Assembly (NCBI RefSeq): GCF_963676685.1
Contig: NC_092355.1
Span: 77,715,176 to 77,779,175 of the forward strand
Direction of reading: 5' to 3'
DNA length: 64,000 bases
DNA from: Mytilus edulis
Taxonomy: Eukaryota > Mollusca > Bivalvia > Mytilida > Mytilidae
Part shown: positions 22,786 to 35,400 of the stretch, one piece after another
How positions within the stretch are numbered: the stretch's first letter is position 1
Layout of the letters: every line of letters begins with the position of its first letter
Program-made: the position numbers and the translations under genes
Notes under the pieces: generated by a model
Told to the model about the DNA's origin: nothing
The model's input: only the letters and a program-made list of their open reading frames with translations
Database searches by the model: none

Positions 22786-22869
22786 CATCTTCGCTAGTCA
22801 AGGGTTACGATCCGCTCACCTCCTCTGTAGATGAGAGGAATGGATCCTAACCTTTGGCTAGCAAAGATG
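22786..22869. mobile_element. 84-bp palindromic mini-element with target duplication (copy 2)
   Basis: Same termini as 14478-14558 (catcttcgctag at the left, ctagcaaagatg at the right), with a diverged centre. It is flanked by tggacacaa (22777-22785) and tggacacac (22870-22878), matching at 8 of 9 positions. Confidence 0.8.
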
Positions 22870-22927
22870 TGGACACACCGGTCGGCATGAGGATATATGA
22901 GAGAGAAAGGACAATCTACTGTTTGAA

Positions 22928-23660
22928 GAAAAGAGGGACGAAAGATATCAAAGGGACAGTCAAACTCATAAATCTAAATCTAAGAAGTATTGCGTGTACC
23001 TTTGGATGTTTTCTCTCAATCGATTTATAACCTTAGAACACCAGTTACTACTGTTGGCTTTATTTACGCAATGCGGTCATGTAAAATACCCTTGATTTGT
23101 TTTAACAGGACATACAGTTAACATCCTGTTGTATTGACGTAAAGGTTTTTAATGTATGTGTACTTATATATTGTCCTCATGCCATAAAATATATTACCAA
23201 CATTACAAACGGTCCATATAAAACAACAAGTAATTATGATTCCTAATATCATATACATAAACACTAAATAAACGATCATTAAGATAAAAATAAGAAGATG
23301 GGGTATGATTACCAATGAAACAACCTTCTTCTTTAAGCTAGCTATAACACAAGTTTTAATCCAAAAAGTTTTCTGCTGAAGAGATGCCTGTACCCAGTCG
23401 GTATTTATTACAGTTATTTTTAATTCGTTTGACGCGTTTGCGTTTTCAATTTTGAAAAGTATTAATTTTTCGAAATACTAAGGATTTTCTTATCCCATGC
23501 ATAGATTACCTTAGCCGTATTTGGCACCACTTTTTTGGAATTTTAGGTCCTCAACGCTCTTCGACTTTTGACTTGTTTGGCTTTATCACTAAACGCGTGT
23601 CTGGTGTATTAAATTATAAGCATGGTACCTTTGATAACTATTTACCATTTGGTAAGTGAC
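22928..23660. other. Spacer with family A scrap and family B repeat
   Basis: 22928-22975 is a short family A piece (gagggacgaaagatatca). 23460-23640 is a family B copy (ggattttcttatcccatgca, acgcgtgtctggtgtatta). Between them nothing is recognised. Confidence 0.5.
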
Positions 23661-24895
23661 ATTGCGTTTTAACCATTTTTTTTGGAGTTCGGTAAATTGT
23701 AATTCTACCCAAACAAAAATGGTAGACCAAACGAGCATCTGGAGTTCAAAATTTAAATCCTAGTATCTATAATGAGTTTAATATGGACTTTCAAAGCGCT
23801 AGTATGAAGGGTAAAACTGTTTAATACAAATAGCAGAAATATTGATCAACTTGTATTAGTATTCATTTGTTGATTCGTAACGAGAGAATACAAAAATTAT
23901 GTGTACCTCACTAATATCTATCCCAGGCCTAATCAACTTTGATAGCATACCACGTGACAAGTTTCAATGGGACAAAATAATTCAAAATGGTAGCTCGCTA
24001 TATGTCACCACTTAGTTGGATATGGCAAGTTTATAAAAAGGAAAAGTTAGGCAGATATTGCTCTACATGTTGAAACGGTCGTGTTGCACATACAAGTACA
24101 CACCCTGTGATAATTCTTATTAGGTAGTTATGATTCAAGGAAAAAAGGACGAGGTTGTGGTTACGACAATTAAAACATGTATCCGTCGATATCTGTGAAT
24201 GATACATCTAGTAAACGGTAACCTACTCGTGATGGCGTCCTTCAAGTTTTCAAAGGGATGATTTAATATGTTTGAAATTTAGATATGTATAAATTAGAGA
24301 GTATGATAGCTGTAAAAAATAAAAAGATAACTGAATTTGACAATGTATGGATTGTTTTTTATTTTTTTATTGAATTCCAGCTAATGTCCTTTTTGTTACA
24401 ATTACTTATGTCTATTTAATTATAATATATTTTAAAGAAAATATTATTCTCATGTTTAGTACTTGATCTGTGTGATCGAAAGAAATATGTTTAGTTAATT
24501 TTGAAAATACTTTTTCACATGAATATGTGATATTTAAAATAAAGCTAGGGACGTGACTGGATAATCCTTTTGTGTTTTTTGTGTTTTTTTGTATGTTTTT
24601 TTTTTGTTTTTTTTTTTGTTTTTTGTTATTTTTCTTTCTTCTTTCTATCTTTCCAATTGAAAATGTAAAATATTTCCAATTAAGATATATTTATAATTAT
24701 GACATTGTATATATCTTATATGTATTAAATTGTATGTATGTCATGTATATTATGTAATTGTTGGAAATAAAAAAAATTAAAAGTTAAAAAAAATTAAATT
24801 AAATATTGCTTTATAAACGATGCTCCCCGCAAATCCCCAAATAACAGTTGGGCACTGTTTTAGTTATCATGATAAAATTACACTTATATTTGTTA
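23661..24895. other. Gene-free AT-rich stretch
   Basis: A T-rich tract at 24570-24650 (tttttgttttttg runs). 24050-24240 is a very diverged family A scrap (ctctacatgttgaaacg, ctactcgtgatggcg). No gene is recognised. Confidence 0.4.
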
Positions 24896-26620
24896 AAAAA
24901 GAGGGACGAGAGATACAAGATGGACACTCAAACTCATAAATCGAAAATAGACTGACAACGCCATGGCTAAAAATGAAAAGGACAAACAGACAAACAATAG
25001 TACACATGACACAACATAGAAAACTAAAGAATAAACAACACGAACCCCACCAGAAACTAGGGGGAACTCAGGTGCTCCGGAAGGGTAAGCAGATCCTGCG
25101 TGACATGTGACACTCGTCGTGTTGCTTATGAGATAACAAATCCGGTAAATAGTGTAATTCGATAGGTCACATTTATGAAAGGGAAGGGGATTGTAGTTAC
25201 GACGTAAGAAACATATCCGATATCATTTGTGAAACGGTTATTCCATAACGGTCAACCAACTCGTGATGGCGTCCGTAACATTTACGAAGAGATGATTTCA
25301 ACTTCACCATTTGGAACTCTTGATTTAATAGCTTCCTTGTGAGCAACAACCCTCTATCAACAAAATCATGGTAGGAAATAAACTCATCATAGATACTAGG
25401 ACTAAATTTTGTATATACGCCAGACGCGCGTTTCTTCAACAAAAGACTCATCAGTGACGCTCGAATCCAAAAAAGTTAAAAAGGCCAAATAAAGTACGAA
25501 GTTGAAGAGCATTGAGGACCAAAATTCCTTAAAAAAATTGCCAAATACAGCTAAGGTAATCTATGCCTGAGGTAGAAAAGCCTTAGTATTTCAAAAATTC
25601 AAAATTTTGTGAACAGTAAATTTTAAAATATAACCATATCAATGATAATTCATGTCAGCACAAAAGTGCTACTACTGGGCTGGTGATACCCTCGGGGAAA
25701 TAAATCTCCACCAGCAGTGGCATCGACCCAGTGGTAGTAAATAAACTCCTCATAGATACCTGGACTAAATTTTGTATATACGCCAGACGCGTGTTTCGTC
25801 TACAAAAGACTCATCAGTGACGCTCGAATCCAAAAAAGTTAAAAAGGCCAAATAAAGTACGAAGTTGAAGAGCATTGAGGACCAAAATTCCTAAAAGATT
25901 TGCCAAATACATCTAAGGTAATCTATGCCTGAGGTAGAAAAGCCTTAGTATTTCAAAAATTCAAAATTTTGTGAACAGTAAATTTTAAAATGTAACCATA
26001 TCAATGATAATTCATGTCAGCACAAAAGTGCTGACTACTGGGCTGGTGATAACCTCGTGGCAATAAATCTCCACCAGCAGTGACATCGGCCCAGTGGTAG
26101 TAAATAAACTCATCATAGAAACCTGGACTAAATTTTGTATATACGCCAGACGCGCGTTTCGTCTACAAAAGACTACTCAGTGACGCTCGAATCCAAAAAA
26201 GTTAAAAAGGCCAAATAAAGTACGAAGTTGAAGAGCATTGAGGACCACAATTCCTAAAAGTTTTTCCAAATACAGCTAAGGTAATCTATGCCTGAGGTAG
26301 AAAAGCCTTAGTATGTCAAAAATTCAAAATTTTGTGAACAGTAAATTTAAAAATATAACCATATCAAATGCAAGCACGGGAATATCGTATCAATAGGGAG
26401 ATATATACACCGTATGCAGGTGCTGCTGGAATGTTGCTACTTAGAAATGGAAAGTTCACAATTGGAAAGCTGAAATCATCTCTTTTATCGTAAAGTTTTG
26501 TTTTCAATCGGGGATTTTGTATGACAGGCCGATTTTTTTTTAAATGAAGAGTGCATAAACCAAAAAGGACAAACATTGTAGTCAATGCGGGCAAAGAATC
26601 ATAACTTTGCATGAAGTAAC
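24896..26620 (-). mobile_element. Family A retroelement 3' fragment, split by an insertion
   Basis: The - strand encodes, in order, YDKRDDFSFPIVNFPFLSSN, IPAAPAYGVYISLLIRYSRA (26366-26620) and, after an interruption, HDFVDRGLLLTRKLL and SSLRKCYGRHHELVDRYGI (about 25200-25377). These look like the C-terminal part of a reverse-transcriptase-type retroelement protein. The copy at 43918-44545 has the two parts directly joined, so it serves as an empty site: here the sequence is cut after ggaaat and resumes at aaatgcaagcacggg. Catalytic domains are absent. Confidence 0.75.
25378..26362 (-). repeat. 362-bp tandem repeat of family B, nearly three copies, inserted in family A
   Basis: Units start near 25379, 25742 and 26104 with taaactcatcatag-like sequence, each holding acgccagacgcgcgtttcg, gactcatcagtgacgctcga and aagttgaagagcattgagga. 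The whole block is absent from the same position in the family A copy at 43918-44545. The flanks share aaat, a possible 4-bp target duplication. Confidence 0.85.
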
Positions 26621-26624
26621 ATCA

Positions 26625-27229
26625 GTTTTTAATTATACAATATCCGCATTGTCATAACACTACCGGCTACTGAATTGATGATACCCCCGGATACTTACAG
26701 ACAACCAACAGAGGTATCAACGTAGGGATAACAACGGTACAATTTCTCTTTACTGCGCCAAGTGCGCATTTCGACAATAAATGTTTTATTTTAATAAGAT
26801 TTAATTTAGTGGTTACAAAACACTATGCATAGGCTACATAATTCATGAATATTACTCGGCTGTTGACAAACATACTTGATTGCTATGCAATAGATCTGCA
26901 AAAATAAATGTCCGACATAAATCTAATATCTAATGTATCAGGGTCGGAATGAGGTTTACTAAAAAGTCAGTAAATCTAAAAACATAAAAAGGAAAAAGAA
27001 GGCCAAGACATAAAGAAAAAGACTAATTGGTTTTAATATACACATGTATGTAGCAGTGAAAATGTTGTTGTTTAGCGTCCGGTTAAGCGTCCGGTAAAAA
27101 ATATAAGAATAATGGATGAAAAGTAGCTACACAGAAATGAAAATCATCTCCCGCTTTTTGATCCTCGTTATCTAAAAAAAATTTCATGGAATATAAGTAA
27201 GTCATGTTTGTTTTTTCTCATACCACTTT
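26625..27229. other. GPCR 2 downstream region
   Basis: No gene. A small direct duplication gcgtccggttaagcgtccgg is seen near 27076. It probably includes the GPCR 2 3' UTR. Confidence 0.35.
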
Positions 27230-28789
27230 TTACGATGTAAACGATTTAGCGTCCAATCGGAATGTTCTGGACCATTTACATTTCCTGATATCTCGGAAAA
27301 ACTTTTTCACTTCCTGTTTGAATTTTTTGTCCAAAAACCAGTAAATTATAGGATTAACCATGTTATTTATGAAATATGTCCGCAGTAAAAAATTGAAAAT
27401 AACAAGTTCACTCATACTCATATCATTCCAAAATTCGTCATTTAGACTATTTAACACCTCGATTATCAAATATGGCATGAAACTAATTATGAATATCAAA
27501 GTGATGAGGAAAAGCATGGTTGTTATTCGGATCGTTCTCATCTGCTTTTTAGTATTAAATTTGCTGTTCCCTCGTTCAGATGGACCCTCATCCCCGCTCG
27601 TGCTTGATAATTCTGACATCAGACGTTTTAACTTCTTACGGTGCATGCTTTCTTCCTTTCTTTTGGTCCTTGGTGAATTATAGGCTGAACTAACCGAGTC
27701 AGTTTTAAATATCGCAGGTTTAGAACTAAACAATTGAACTGCGCTTTCTTGACTTCCTTTGTCGAATTTAACTGATTGCTTTGAATCGTCTATTATCGAG
27801 TGCATTTGAATGACAGTTGTGTCCGGAGTACTAGTTCCAGAGGTTGAACGCTTAGATCCATTTTTACTTGAGTGTGAATCGTGAAAACTTTTTCTCTGCC
27901 ACACTACGATCCCAACTTTGATATATAGTCCTGTGAGAATAAAAACTGAAACCAGGAAAATCAAAATGTTAATAGCATTGTAAATCATGGGAAAGTCCGA
28001 ATCCCACATATCAGCCGAAATATAGCATTCCTTCCCAGTCACATTCGGATGTTTAGTATCAGCTTCGACAGATCCGTAAATAAACAGCATCGGAGTTGCT
28101 AACAGTAGACATATCAAAGCAACTACCCAACACGTGATTTTGGTTCCCTTCGCAGACAGTTGTTTTTGAAACGGAATGCATATCTTCCGATAACGATCAA
28201 TGGCTATTAAGTCGAGAACAAATATGGACGCCAAGATGGTGAATGATAAAGCAAATCCTAGACATTTACACGCACCGTCCCACACAAACATTAATGGATA
28301 TATCATGTCCATGATGTGGAAGGGCATCCCCAATAAACAGGTCAGGAGGTCAAATACTGCAAGACTTAGGATGAAAACTCTAGAGGTGCTACGTTTGAAA
28401 CGGAACTTGTACACATATAGAACAAGGAGATTCCCAAAGATTCCAATAATCATTAGAATTATCAGGTACACCGTCACAGGTATCAAGGCCGTCGCTTCCT
28501 TGTGGTTTTCTCTTTCTAAGATTGCATTGTAATCTATTAGAGAACCGATTTCGGTATCCTCTATGACAGGTGAAGAAGTATTTTTAAAAATACCAAACCC
28601 GTCGGTCGTTTCTAAAACTGATCTTGGAGTCGTTTTGAATTTTGTAACATCCTCAAAGAAATGTGTTGAATTTGTAACAGAGTCAATCAGTTTGGTTGAA
28701 ATAAGATTAGAGGCATCTGAGATACTATTGCTATATGTTGACGTCACATATTCCGTATATGATGTGAGCTTGGTCGTACTAGAAGTCAT
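27230..28789 (-). CDS. Class A (rhodopsin-type) GPCR, paralogue 2, intronless
   Basis: 519 aa from the ATG at 28787-28789. A longer frame begins with a TTG two codons upstream, which I reject as a start. The Ser/Thr-rich ectodomain (about 1-98) has NST and NTS sites. Seven helices follow, with GN in TM1 (FGNLLVLYVY), LAVFD in TM2, DRY at 198-200, Trp in TM4, ECYIS in loop 2 for the disulfide with the TM3 Cys, SFMP in TM6 in place of CWxP, and NPIIY at 479-483 in TM7. The long third inner loop again has TSGTSTP, IQMH, RLMSELSS and a basic TKKQMRTIRIT. It is closest to paralogue 1 and has the same orientation 8.2 kb away, consistent with tandem duplication; paralogue 3 is divergently oriented. 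Ligand unknown. Single-exon structure across all three copies suggests either an intronless ancestor or a retrocopy before the duplications. Confidence 0.95.
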   Translation of the reverse strand: MTSSTTKLTSYTEYVTSTYSNSISDASNLISTKLIDSVTNSTHFFEDVTKFKTTPRSVLETTDGFGIFKNTSSPVIEDTEIGSLIDYNAILERENHKEATALIPVTVYLIILMIIGIFGNLLVLYVYKFRFKRSTSRVFILSLAVFDLLTCLLGMPFHIMDMIYPLMFVWDGACKCLGFALSFTILASIFVLDLIAIDRYRKICIPFQKQLSAKGTKITCWVVALICLLLATPMLFIYGSVEADTKHPNVTGKECYISADMWDSDFPMIYNAINILIFLVSVFILTGLYIKVGIVVWQRKSFHDSHSSKNGSKRSTSGTSTPDTTVIQMHSIIDDSKQSVKFDKGSQESAVQLFSSKPAIFKTDSVSSAYNSPRTKRKEESMHRKKLKRLMSELSSTSGDEGPSERGNSKFNTKKQMRTIRITTMLFLITLIFIISFMPYLIIEVLNSLNDEFWNDMSMSELVIFNFLLRTYFINNMVNPIIYWFLDKKFKQEVKKFFRDIRKCKWSRTFRLDAKSFTS

Positions 28790-28805
28790 TTCCAATATTC
28801 ACTAA

Positions 28806-29640
28806 GTTGGATTATTAACAAATATATGTAGATTGTATCAAATCGGTTAAAAAAACACGAATGTAACAAAATCAATACATCGATCACATATAAATATATC
28901 GGAAATATATGTTGTTGTTGATAGCAAATTAATCTTACGTACATAATATCCGGCTTGTCATCTTCCTTACAGAATATAATTTTACCTTTATTTACGAAAT
29001 GACTGCGTGCATCGAATAATACTGCTACTCGAAATGCTAACAGCCAATAGTTAGACGCGCTAAAAGGAAATGTTTCAAATTATAAGCGAAGTCACGGTTT
29101 AAATGCATTATATGGTAAAATTTGTTTCCTACTTATATTTACTACACTTTAAGTATATCAAGCCGGTAGATTGCATTTCATCTATACATTTACGTGTACG
29201 TACATAAGAACGAAATACCAAATATGATGTGATCTGATACCCGCAAATTCCTTTCTGGTTATGAACAAATTACATTTTGTATTTAATTGGGCGTCTGGTT
29301 GTGAGGTCTTTATTTCTGCATTCTTTAATTTTAAAACTTTTTTATCTATTCTTTACTATTTTATTTAACTCTATCTTCTATTTATTTTGTGTCAGGAGCA
29401 CGTATCTGTTTATTATTATTTTAGCCATATCCAAGCCCATTATTTTATTTCACCATATAGAACGATATCTGAGGCATATAAAAAGAGTACTGAAATATGA
29501 TATTTTTTTTTAAAGTTTGGAACTAGGGAAAATTAATTAAAATATTGTAATGAATGAGAAAAGAGCAATATAAACATGAAGAATGAATACAATAGTCCAA
29601 GAAAAATTATTGACGTATGATTGAATATATTTATTTAATA
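28806..29640. other. GPCR 2 upstream region, no gene
   Basis: No repeat or coding exon recognised. T-rich stretches at 29310-29420. The promoter of GPCR 2 should lie here. Confidence 0.4.
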
Positions 29641-30936
29641 TATACACATGGAAAAAAGTATTGCAACACCAAATTGAAATTGAAATTAAAAAAACACTCT
29701 TCATTTTTTGGGGATATAATTTGGTAAAATAGAACTAGTTAAACATTATTTAAGTATTACCTGAGTTTAATCAATAAATATCGACTCGATAATTTTTTAT
29801 CTGCACATGCAGCTACTGTACCCGTAAACTGCAAAACAGTTGTTTTTATCCTCATTGTTTTCAACCCTTTAAATAATCAAATTTTTAAAGTTATGTGATT
29901 GACACCTTATAATGGGTCCTTGACAACTCTTAACTGAAGCAAGATTGCAGATTATCAGCATAAGAGAAGCAGGGATGTCGCTGTAAAAACTGCACGTATT
30001 GTTGGTCATCACCATTTCACTATAAGTCGTTTTGAGAATAAATCAGGCAATAAACGCTGTTAAAGACATTCCGATATAATGAAGACCTCCTATACCATTT
30101 ACTAAGGAAAATCAAGCATAATGAAGGTTAGTCAGAAGGAAACCCATTGCATACAAGAGAATCCTAAAAAGAGAGTGGTGGCCATACAGGAGCCTTTTAA
30201 CGAGAACTGTTCGAGATCGACTCATCCCTACTGGTTATCGTGCGATAAGACCATTTCGGAGACCTTTGCTAACGAACAGACACACAGTTTTCCGTATCCA
30301 ATGTAGTGCAGAGCTCGCCAAAGTTGGAAATTAGCATCATGGAGGAAGATCCAATGTTCAAATGGAATTCGGTTCATCTTCCTAGGCACGATCGTAGCCC
30401 GGATTTCAACCATATCGAGCATATTTGGGACATTATTGGGCGGAAAGTGCGCGAAAGGACACTCCAGTTCAAACACATCATGAAATAAACAATGTCCTTC
30501 ATCAGAAATGGTTGCTGCTACCTTAGCAACAAATTAGTCGATTTATGGCAGGAATTAGAAGACGTTTAGATGCGGTTATCTGTTTGAAAGGAGGCTGCGC
30601 ACAAAGTACTAATTCTTTAGCGTATAACGAACAACCATGATGTGAACAGTCATCTAAGGATTAATTTTGAAATGTCTGACATTGTAAAGTTTGACTACAG
30701 TAAAAGTTGTAAAATGCATTTTTTTGTACAAAAAACACTCCATTTTGGAATTAAAATTGTGGTTATATAAATCATTTTTTTTTCAAACATTTTATATTCG
30801 TTTCAATGCCAATGTTATCATAAACTATGTTTCAATAATATTATACACATATTTTATTATACTTCATCAAAAAAAGAGGCTGATTTTTCAAGTTTTAAAA
30901 AATCAAGGTGTTGCAATACTTTTTTCCATGTGTATA
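29641..30936 (+). mobile_element. Tc1/mariner-type DNA transposon, internally deleted and dead
   Basis: The termini are perfect 30-bp inverted repeats (29641-29670, starting tatacacatggaaaaaagta; 30907-30936). The ends fit TA-flanked insertion (TA then CACATGG). Inside, transposase pieces are read in broken frames: an N-terminal helix-turn-helix (TARIVGHHHFTISRFENK near 29990), a second DNA-binding piece (RDRLIPTGYRAIRPFRRP near 30215), and the C-terminal catalytic end (HDRSPDFNHIEHIWDIIGRK near 30390), where the Glu of the DDE triad lies in IEHIWD. The middle of the protein with the two catalytic Asp residues is missing between about 30290 and 30330. Stops and frameshifts are present as well. 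Confidence 0.9.
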
Positions 30937-31325
30937 TTTACAAACAATTTTGGAGGAAATAACCATCCAAGAAAGGTGCACAATTGAAATAAAGAAAAGA
31001 GTCACGTACTTTGTAAATAATTATTGAATATGTAACATCAAATAATCTTGTACTTAACGCACCCTGAATAAGATCAAAAGGTTTTTGAATTTTTGAAACG
31101 TAAATCCGTTTTACCTGACGGATTATGCAGGTTACTTGACGTAAAATATTTACAAAACTATAAGATATAACTTGGGTTAAATTAGTGATTACCTTCACGA
31201 GTGGATACATATTAGAGGGGGGAGGGGGGTCAGTAGATTTCTTTGAAGTATCATATCATTACGTCTGCTATAATTGGTATTGTATTTCATATTTTAATCA
31301 ATACTTTGCATAAAATTCATAAATT

Positions 31326-31465
31326 TGGGAATGGAAATGGGGAATGTGTCAAAGAGACAACAACCTGACCATAGAGCAGACAACAGCAAAAGGTCACCAA
31401 CAGGTCTTCAATGCAGCGAGAAATTCCCGCACCCGGACGCGTCCTTCAGCTGGCCCCTAAACATA
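31326..31465 (+). mobile_element. SINE-like fragment
   Basis: It contains ggaatggaaatggggaatgt, gtcaccaacaggtcttcaat and gcagcgagaaattcccgcac, matching 1846-2000, and ends at cagctggcccctaaac. Confidence 0.75.
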
Positions 31466-31547
31466 ATAAAATAGAACTCGCTTATTTTGTTTATGATTGG
31501 TTAGCAATAACAATGTATTATTATTAGAAATAAAATACCTGGGACTG

Positions 31548-31850
31548 CCGAATGTAGACCAGAAATCGATCAGCCGCTCACTACTACACGCAGGGCTAAC
31601 GAGACATCCACATAATAGGTCAAACTATTCGTCTGTTGTTTAAACAATAACTTAAGTTAAATCAACAAGTGGTTAGGGAAGGACAAACGGGCGTAAGGAC
31701 GTAGACCAGAAATCGATCAGCAGCTTACTACTGCAAGTGGGGATAAAGAACAGAAGAGACATCCACAGAATATGTCACACTTTTCGGCAGTTGTTTTAAG
31801 AATATCTAAAGTTAAATTAATCAGTGGTTGTCGTTTGTTTTTTCGTTTAT
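31548..31850. repeat. Two-copy 146-bp tandem duplication
   Basis: gtagaccagaaatcgatcag occurs at about 31553 and 31699, followed in both by gacatccac and ttaaatcaacaagtggtt-like endings. No coding capacity. Confidence 0.75.
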
Positions 31851-31859
31851 AGTTTTGTA

Positions 31860-32220
31860 CATTACTCAGGTCATTAGTTTTCTCGTTTGAATTGTTTTAC
31901 ATTTTTAATGTCAGTGCCCTTTTTAGCTTGCTTTGCAACATCGGATTAGTAATTGTCAACTCAGAAATAATGCTATCAATCTAAAATCTCATTTGTTTAA
32001 ACAGCTCTTATCCGATAACACTGTTTATGCAAACTATAATCAACCTGTTGAGGATAACCAACAGTTCTTTTTTATTTGCCCTAAGTACAATGATGTAAGA
32101 CATATCCTGCTTGATTCCATTTACTCCATTGCCGATAATGTTGACATAAATATTGAATTGTTACTTTTTGGAAACACATTATTTTCATATGATTTGAATA
32201 TTCCTTTTTTCTTTTTTTAA
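31860..32220 (+). mobile_element. LINE fragment: C-terminal end of the reverse-transcriptase ORF
   Basis: It encodes LRNNAINLKSHLFKQLLSDN, then QPVEDNQQFFFICPKYNDVR and ELLLFGN. This is the pattern found at the extreme C terminus of LINE ORF2 proteins (C-x-C-G...VEDxxHFFFxCPxY). The first cysteines and the histidine have been replaced, so the zinc-knuckle-like motif is degenerate. The upstream catalytic part is absent. Confidence 0.7.
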
Positions 32221-32499
32221 ATCTATTGGTAATTTATAATTTACAATTTATAATTGGTAATAATAACACATCTTATTTTTTTTTATATTCAACAATAATA
32301 GTTAAGTTTCAAGTTCTAAACCGCCCTAGGTGCAAAAATGACACAAACATATATAAAAAATTCTCTAAATAACAAAAAAAAATCAAGAAACGAAAAAGGG
32401 CAATTTGTCCATTTTTAAGGTCACAAACTACATATACGATAAGAGAAAAACAAAATTAGCCGATACCTTTTTCGTTATGGAGTATTCTAAACCAAGTAG

Positions 32500-35400
32500 A
32501 TGATCCCTTTGTCATCGGGTTGCTGTTTCAACAAAGTAAAATATATAACTTTGTAGTTGGAATTCTGTCTCAACAAAGTAAAAAATACCTTTGTCATTGG
32601 GTTGTTATCTCAACAAAGTAAAAGATACCTTTGTCATTGGGTTGCTGTCTCAACAAAGTAAAAGATACCTTTGTCCTTGGCATGATGTCTCAACAGAGTA
32701 AAAGATACCTTTGTCCTTGGCATGCTATCTCAACAAAGTAAAAGATACCTTCGTCATTGGGTTGCTATCTCAACAAAGTAAAAGATACCTTTGTCATTGG
32801 CATGATGTCTCAACAAAGTAAAAGATACCTTTGTCATTAGGTTGCTATCTCAACAAAGTAAAAGATACCTTCGTCATTGGGTTGTTATCTCAACAAAGTA
32901 AAAGATACCTTTGTCATTGGGTTGCTATCTCAACAAAGTAAAAGATACCTTCGTCATTGGGTTGCTATCTCAACAAAGTAAAAGATACCTTCGTCCTCGG
33001 GTTGCTATCTCAACAAAGTAAAAGATACCTTCGTCCTTGGGTTGCTATCTCAACAAAGTAAAAGATACCTTTGTCATTGGGTTGCTATCTCAACAAAGTA
33101 AAAGATACCTTTGTCATTGGGTTGCTATCTCAACAAAGTAAAAGATACCTTTGTCATTGGGTTGCTATCTCAACAAAGTAAAAGAAACCTTTGTCATTGG
33201 CATGATGTCTCAACAAAGTAAAAGATACCTTTGTCATTGGGTTGCTATCTCAACAAAGTAAAAGATGCCTTTGTCATTGGGTTGCTATCTCAACAAAGTA
33301 AAAGATACCTTTGTCATTGGGTTGCTATCTCAACAAAGTAAAAGATACCTTCGTCATTGGGTTGCTATCTCAACAAAGTAAAAGATACCTTTGTCATTGG
33401 CATGATGTCTCAACAAAGTAAAAGATACCTTTATCATTGGGTTGCTATCTCAACAAAGTAAAAGATACCTTTATCATTGGGTTGCTATCTCAACAAAGTA
33501 AAAGATAACTTTGTCATTGGCATGCTGTCTCAACAAAGTAAAAGATACCTTTGTCATTGGGTTGCTATCTCAACAAAGTAAAAGATACCTTTGTCATTGG
33601 GTTGCTATCTCAACAAAGTAAAAGATACCTTTGTCATTGGGTTGCTATCTCAACAAAGTAAAAGATACCTTCGTCATTGGGTTGCTATCTCAACAAAGTA
33701 AAATATACCTTTGTCATTGGGTTGCTATCTCAACAAAGTAAAAGATACCTTCGTCATTGGGTTGCTATCTCAACAAAGTAAAAGATACCTTTGTCCTTGG
33801 GCTGCTGTCTCAACAAAGTAAAAGATACCTTTGTCATTGGGTTGCTGTCTCAACAAAGTAAAAGATACCTTTGTCATTGGGTTGTTATCTCAACAAAGTA
33901 AAAGATACCTTTGTCATTGGCATGCTGTCTCAACAAAGTAAAAGATACCTTTGCCATTGGCATGATGTCTCAACAAAGTAAAAGATACCTTTGTCATTGG
34001 GTTGCTATCTCAACAAAGTAAAAGATACCTTTGTCCTTGGGCTGCTGTCTCAACAAAGTAAAAGATACCTTTTTCATTGGGTTGCTGTCTCAACAAAGTA
34101 AAAGATACCTTTGTCATTGGCATGATGTCTCAACAAAGTAAAAGATACCTTTATCATTGGGTTGCTATCTCAACAAAGTAAAAGATACCTTTATCATTGG
34201 GTTGCTATCTCAACAAAGTAAAAGATAACTTTGTCATTGGCATGCTGTCTCAACAAAGTAAAAGATACCTTTGTCATTGGGTTGCTATCTCAACAAAGTA
34301 AAAGATACCTTTGTCATTGGGTTGCTATCTCAACAAAGTAAAAGATACCTTTGTCATTGGGTTGCTATCTCAACAAAGTAAAAGATACCTTCGTCATTGG
34401 GTTGCTATCTGAACAAAGTAAAAGATACCTTTGTCATTGGGTTGCTATCTCAACAAAGTAAAAGATACCTTCGTCATTGGGTTGCTATCTCAACAAAGTA
34501 AAAGATACCTTTGTCCTTGGGCTGCTGTCTCAACAAAGTAAAAGATACCTTTGTCATTGGGTTGCTGTCTCAACAAAGTAAAAGATACCTTTGTCATTGG
34601 GTTGTTATCTCAACAAAGTAAAAGATACCTTTGTCATTGGCATGCTGTCTCAACAAAGTAAAAGATACCTTTGTCATTGGCATGATGTCTCAACAAAGTA
34701 AAAGATACCTTTGTCATTGGGTTGCTATCTCAACAAAGTAAAAGATACCTTTGTCCTTGGGCTGCTGTCTCAACAAAGTAAAAGATACCTTTTTCATTGG
34801 GTTGCTGTCTCAACAAAGTAAAAGATACCTTTGTCATTGGGTTGCTATCTCAACAAAGTAAAAGATACCTTTGCCATTGGGTTGCTATCTCAACAAAGTA
34901 AAAGATACCTTTGTCATTGGGTTGTTATCTCAACAAAGTAAAAGATACCTTTGTCATTGGGTTGCTATCTCAACAAAGTAAAAGATACCTTCGTCATTGG
35001 GTTGCTATCTCAACAAATTAAAAGATACCTTTGTCCTTGGGCTGCTGTCTCAACAAAGTAAAAGATACCTTCGTCATTGGGTTGCTATCTCAACAAAGTA
35101 AAAGATACCTTTGTCATTGGGTTGCTGTCTCAACAAAGTAAAAGATACCTTTGTCATTGGATTGCTGTCTCAACAAAGTAAAAGATACCTTTGTCATTGG
35201 GTTGCTATCTCAACAAAGTAAAAGATACCTTTGTCATTGGGTTGCTATCTCAACAAAGTAAAAGATACCTTTGTCATTGGGTTGTTATCTCAACAAAGTA
35301 AAATATACCTTTGTCATTGGGTTGCTATCTCAACAAAGTAAAAGATACCTTTGTCATTGGGTTGCTATCTCAACAAAGTAAAAGATACCTTTGTCATTGG

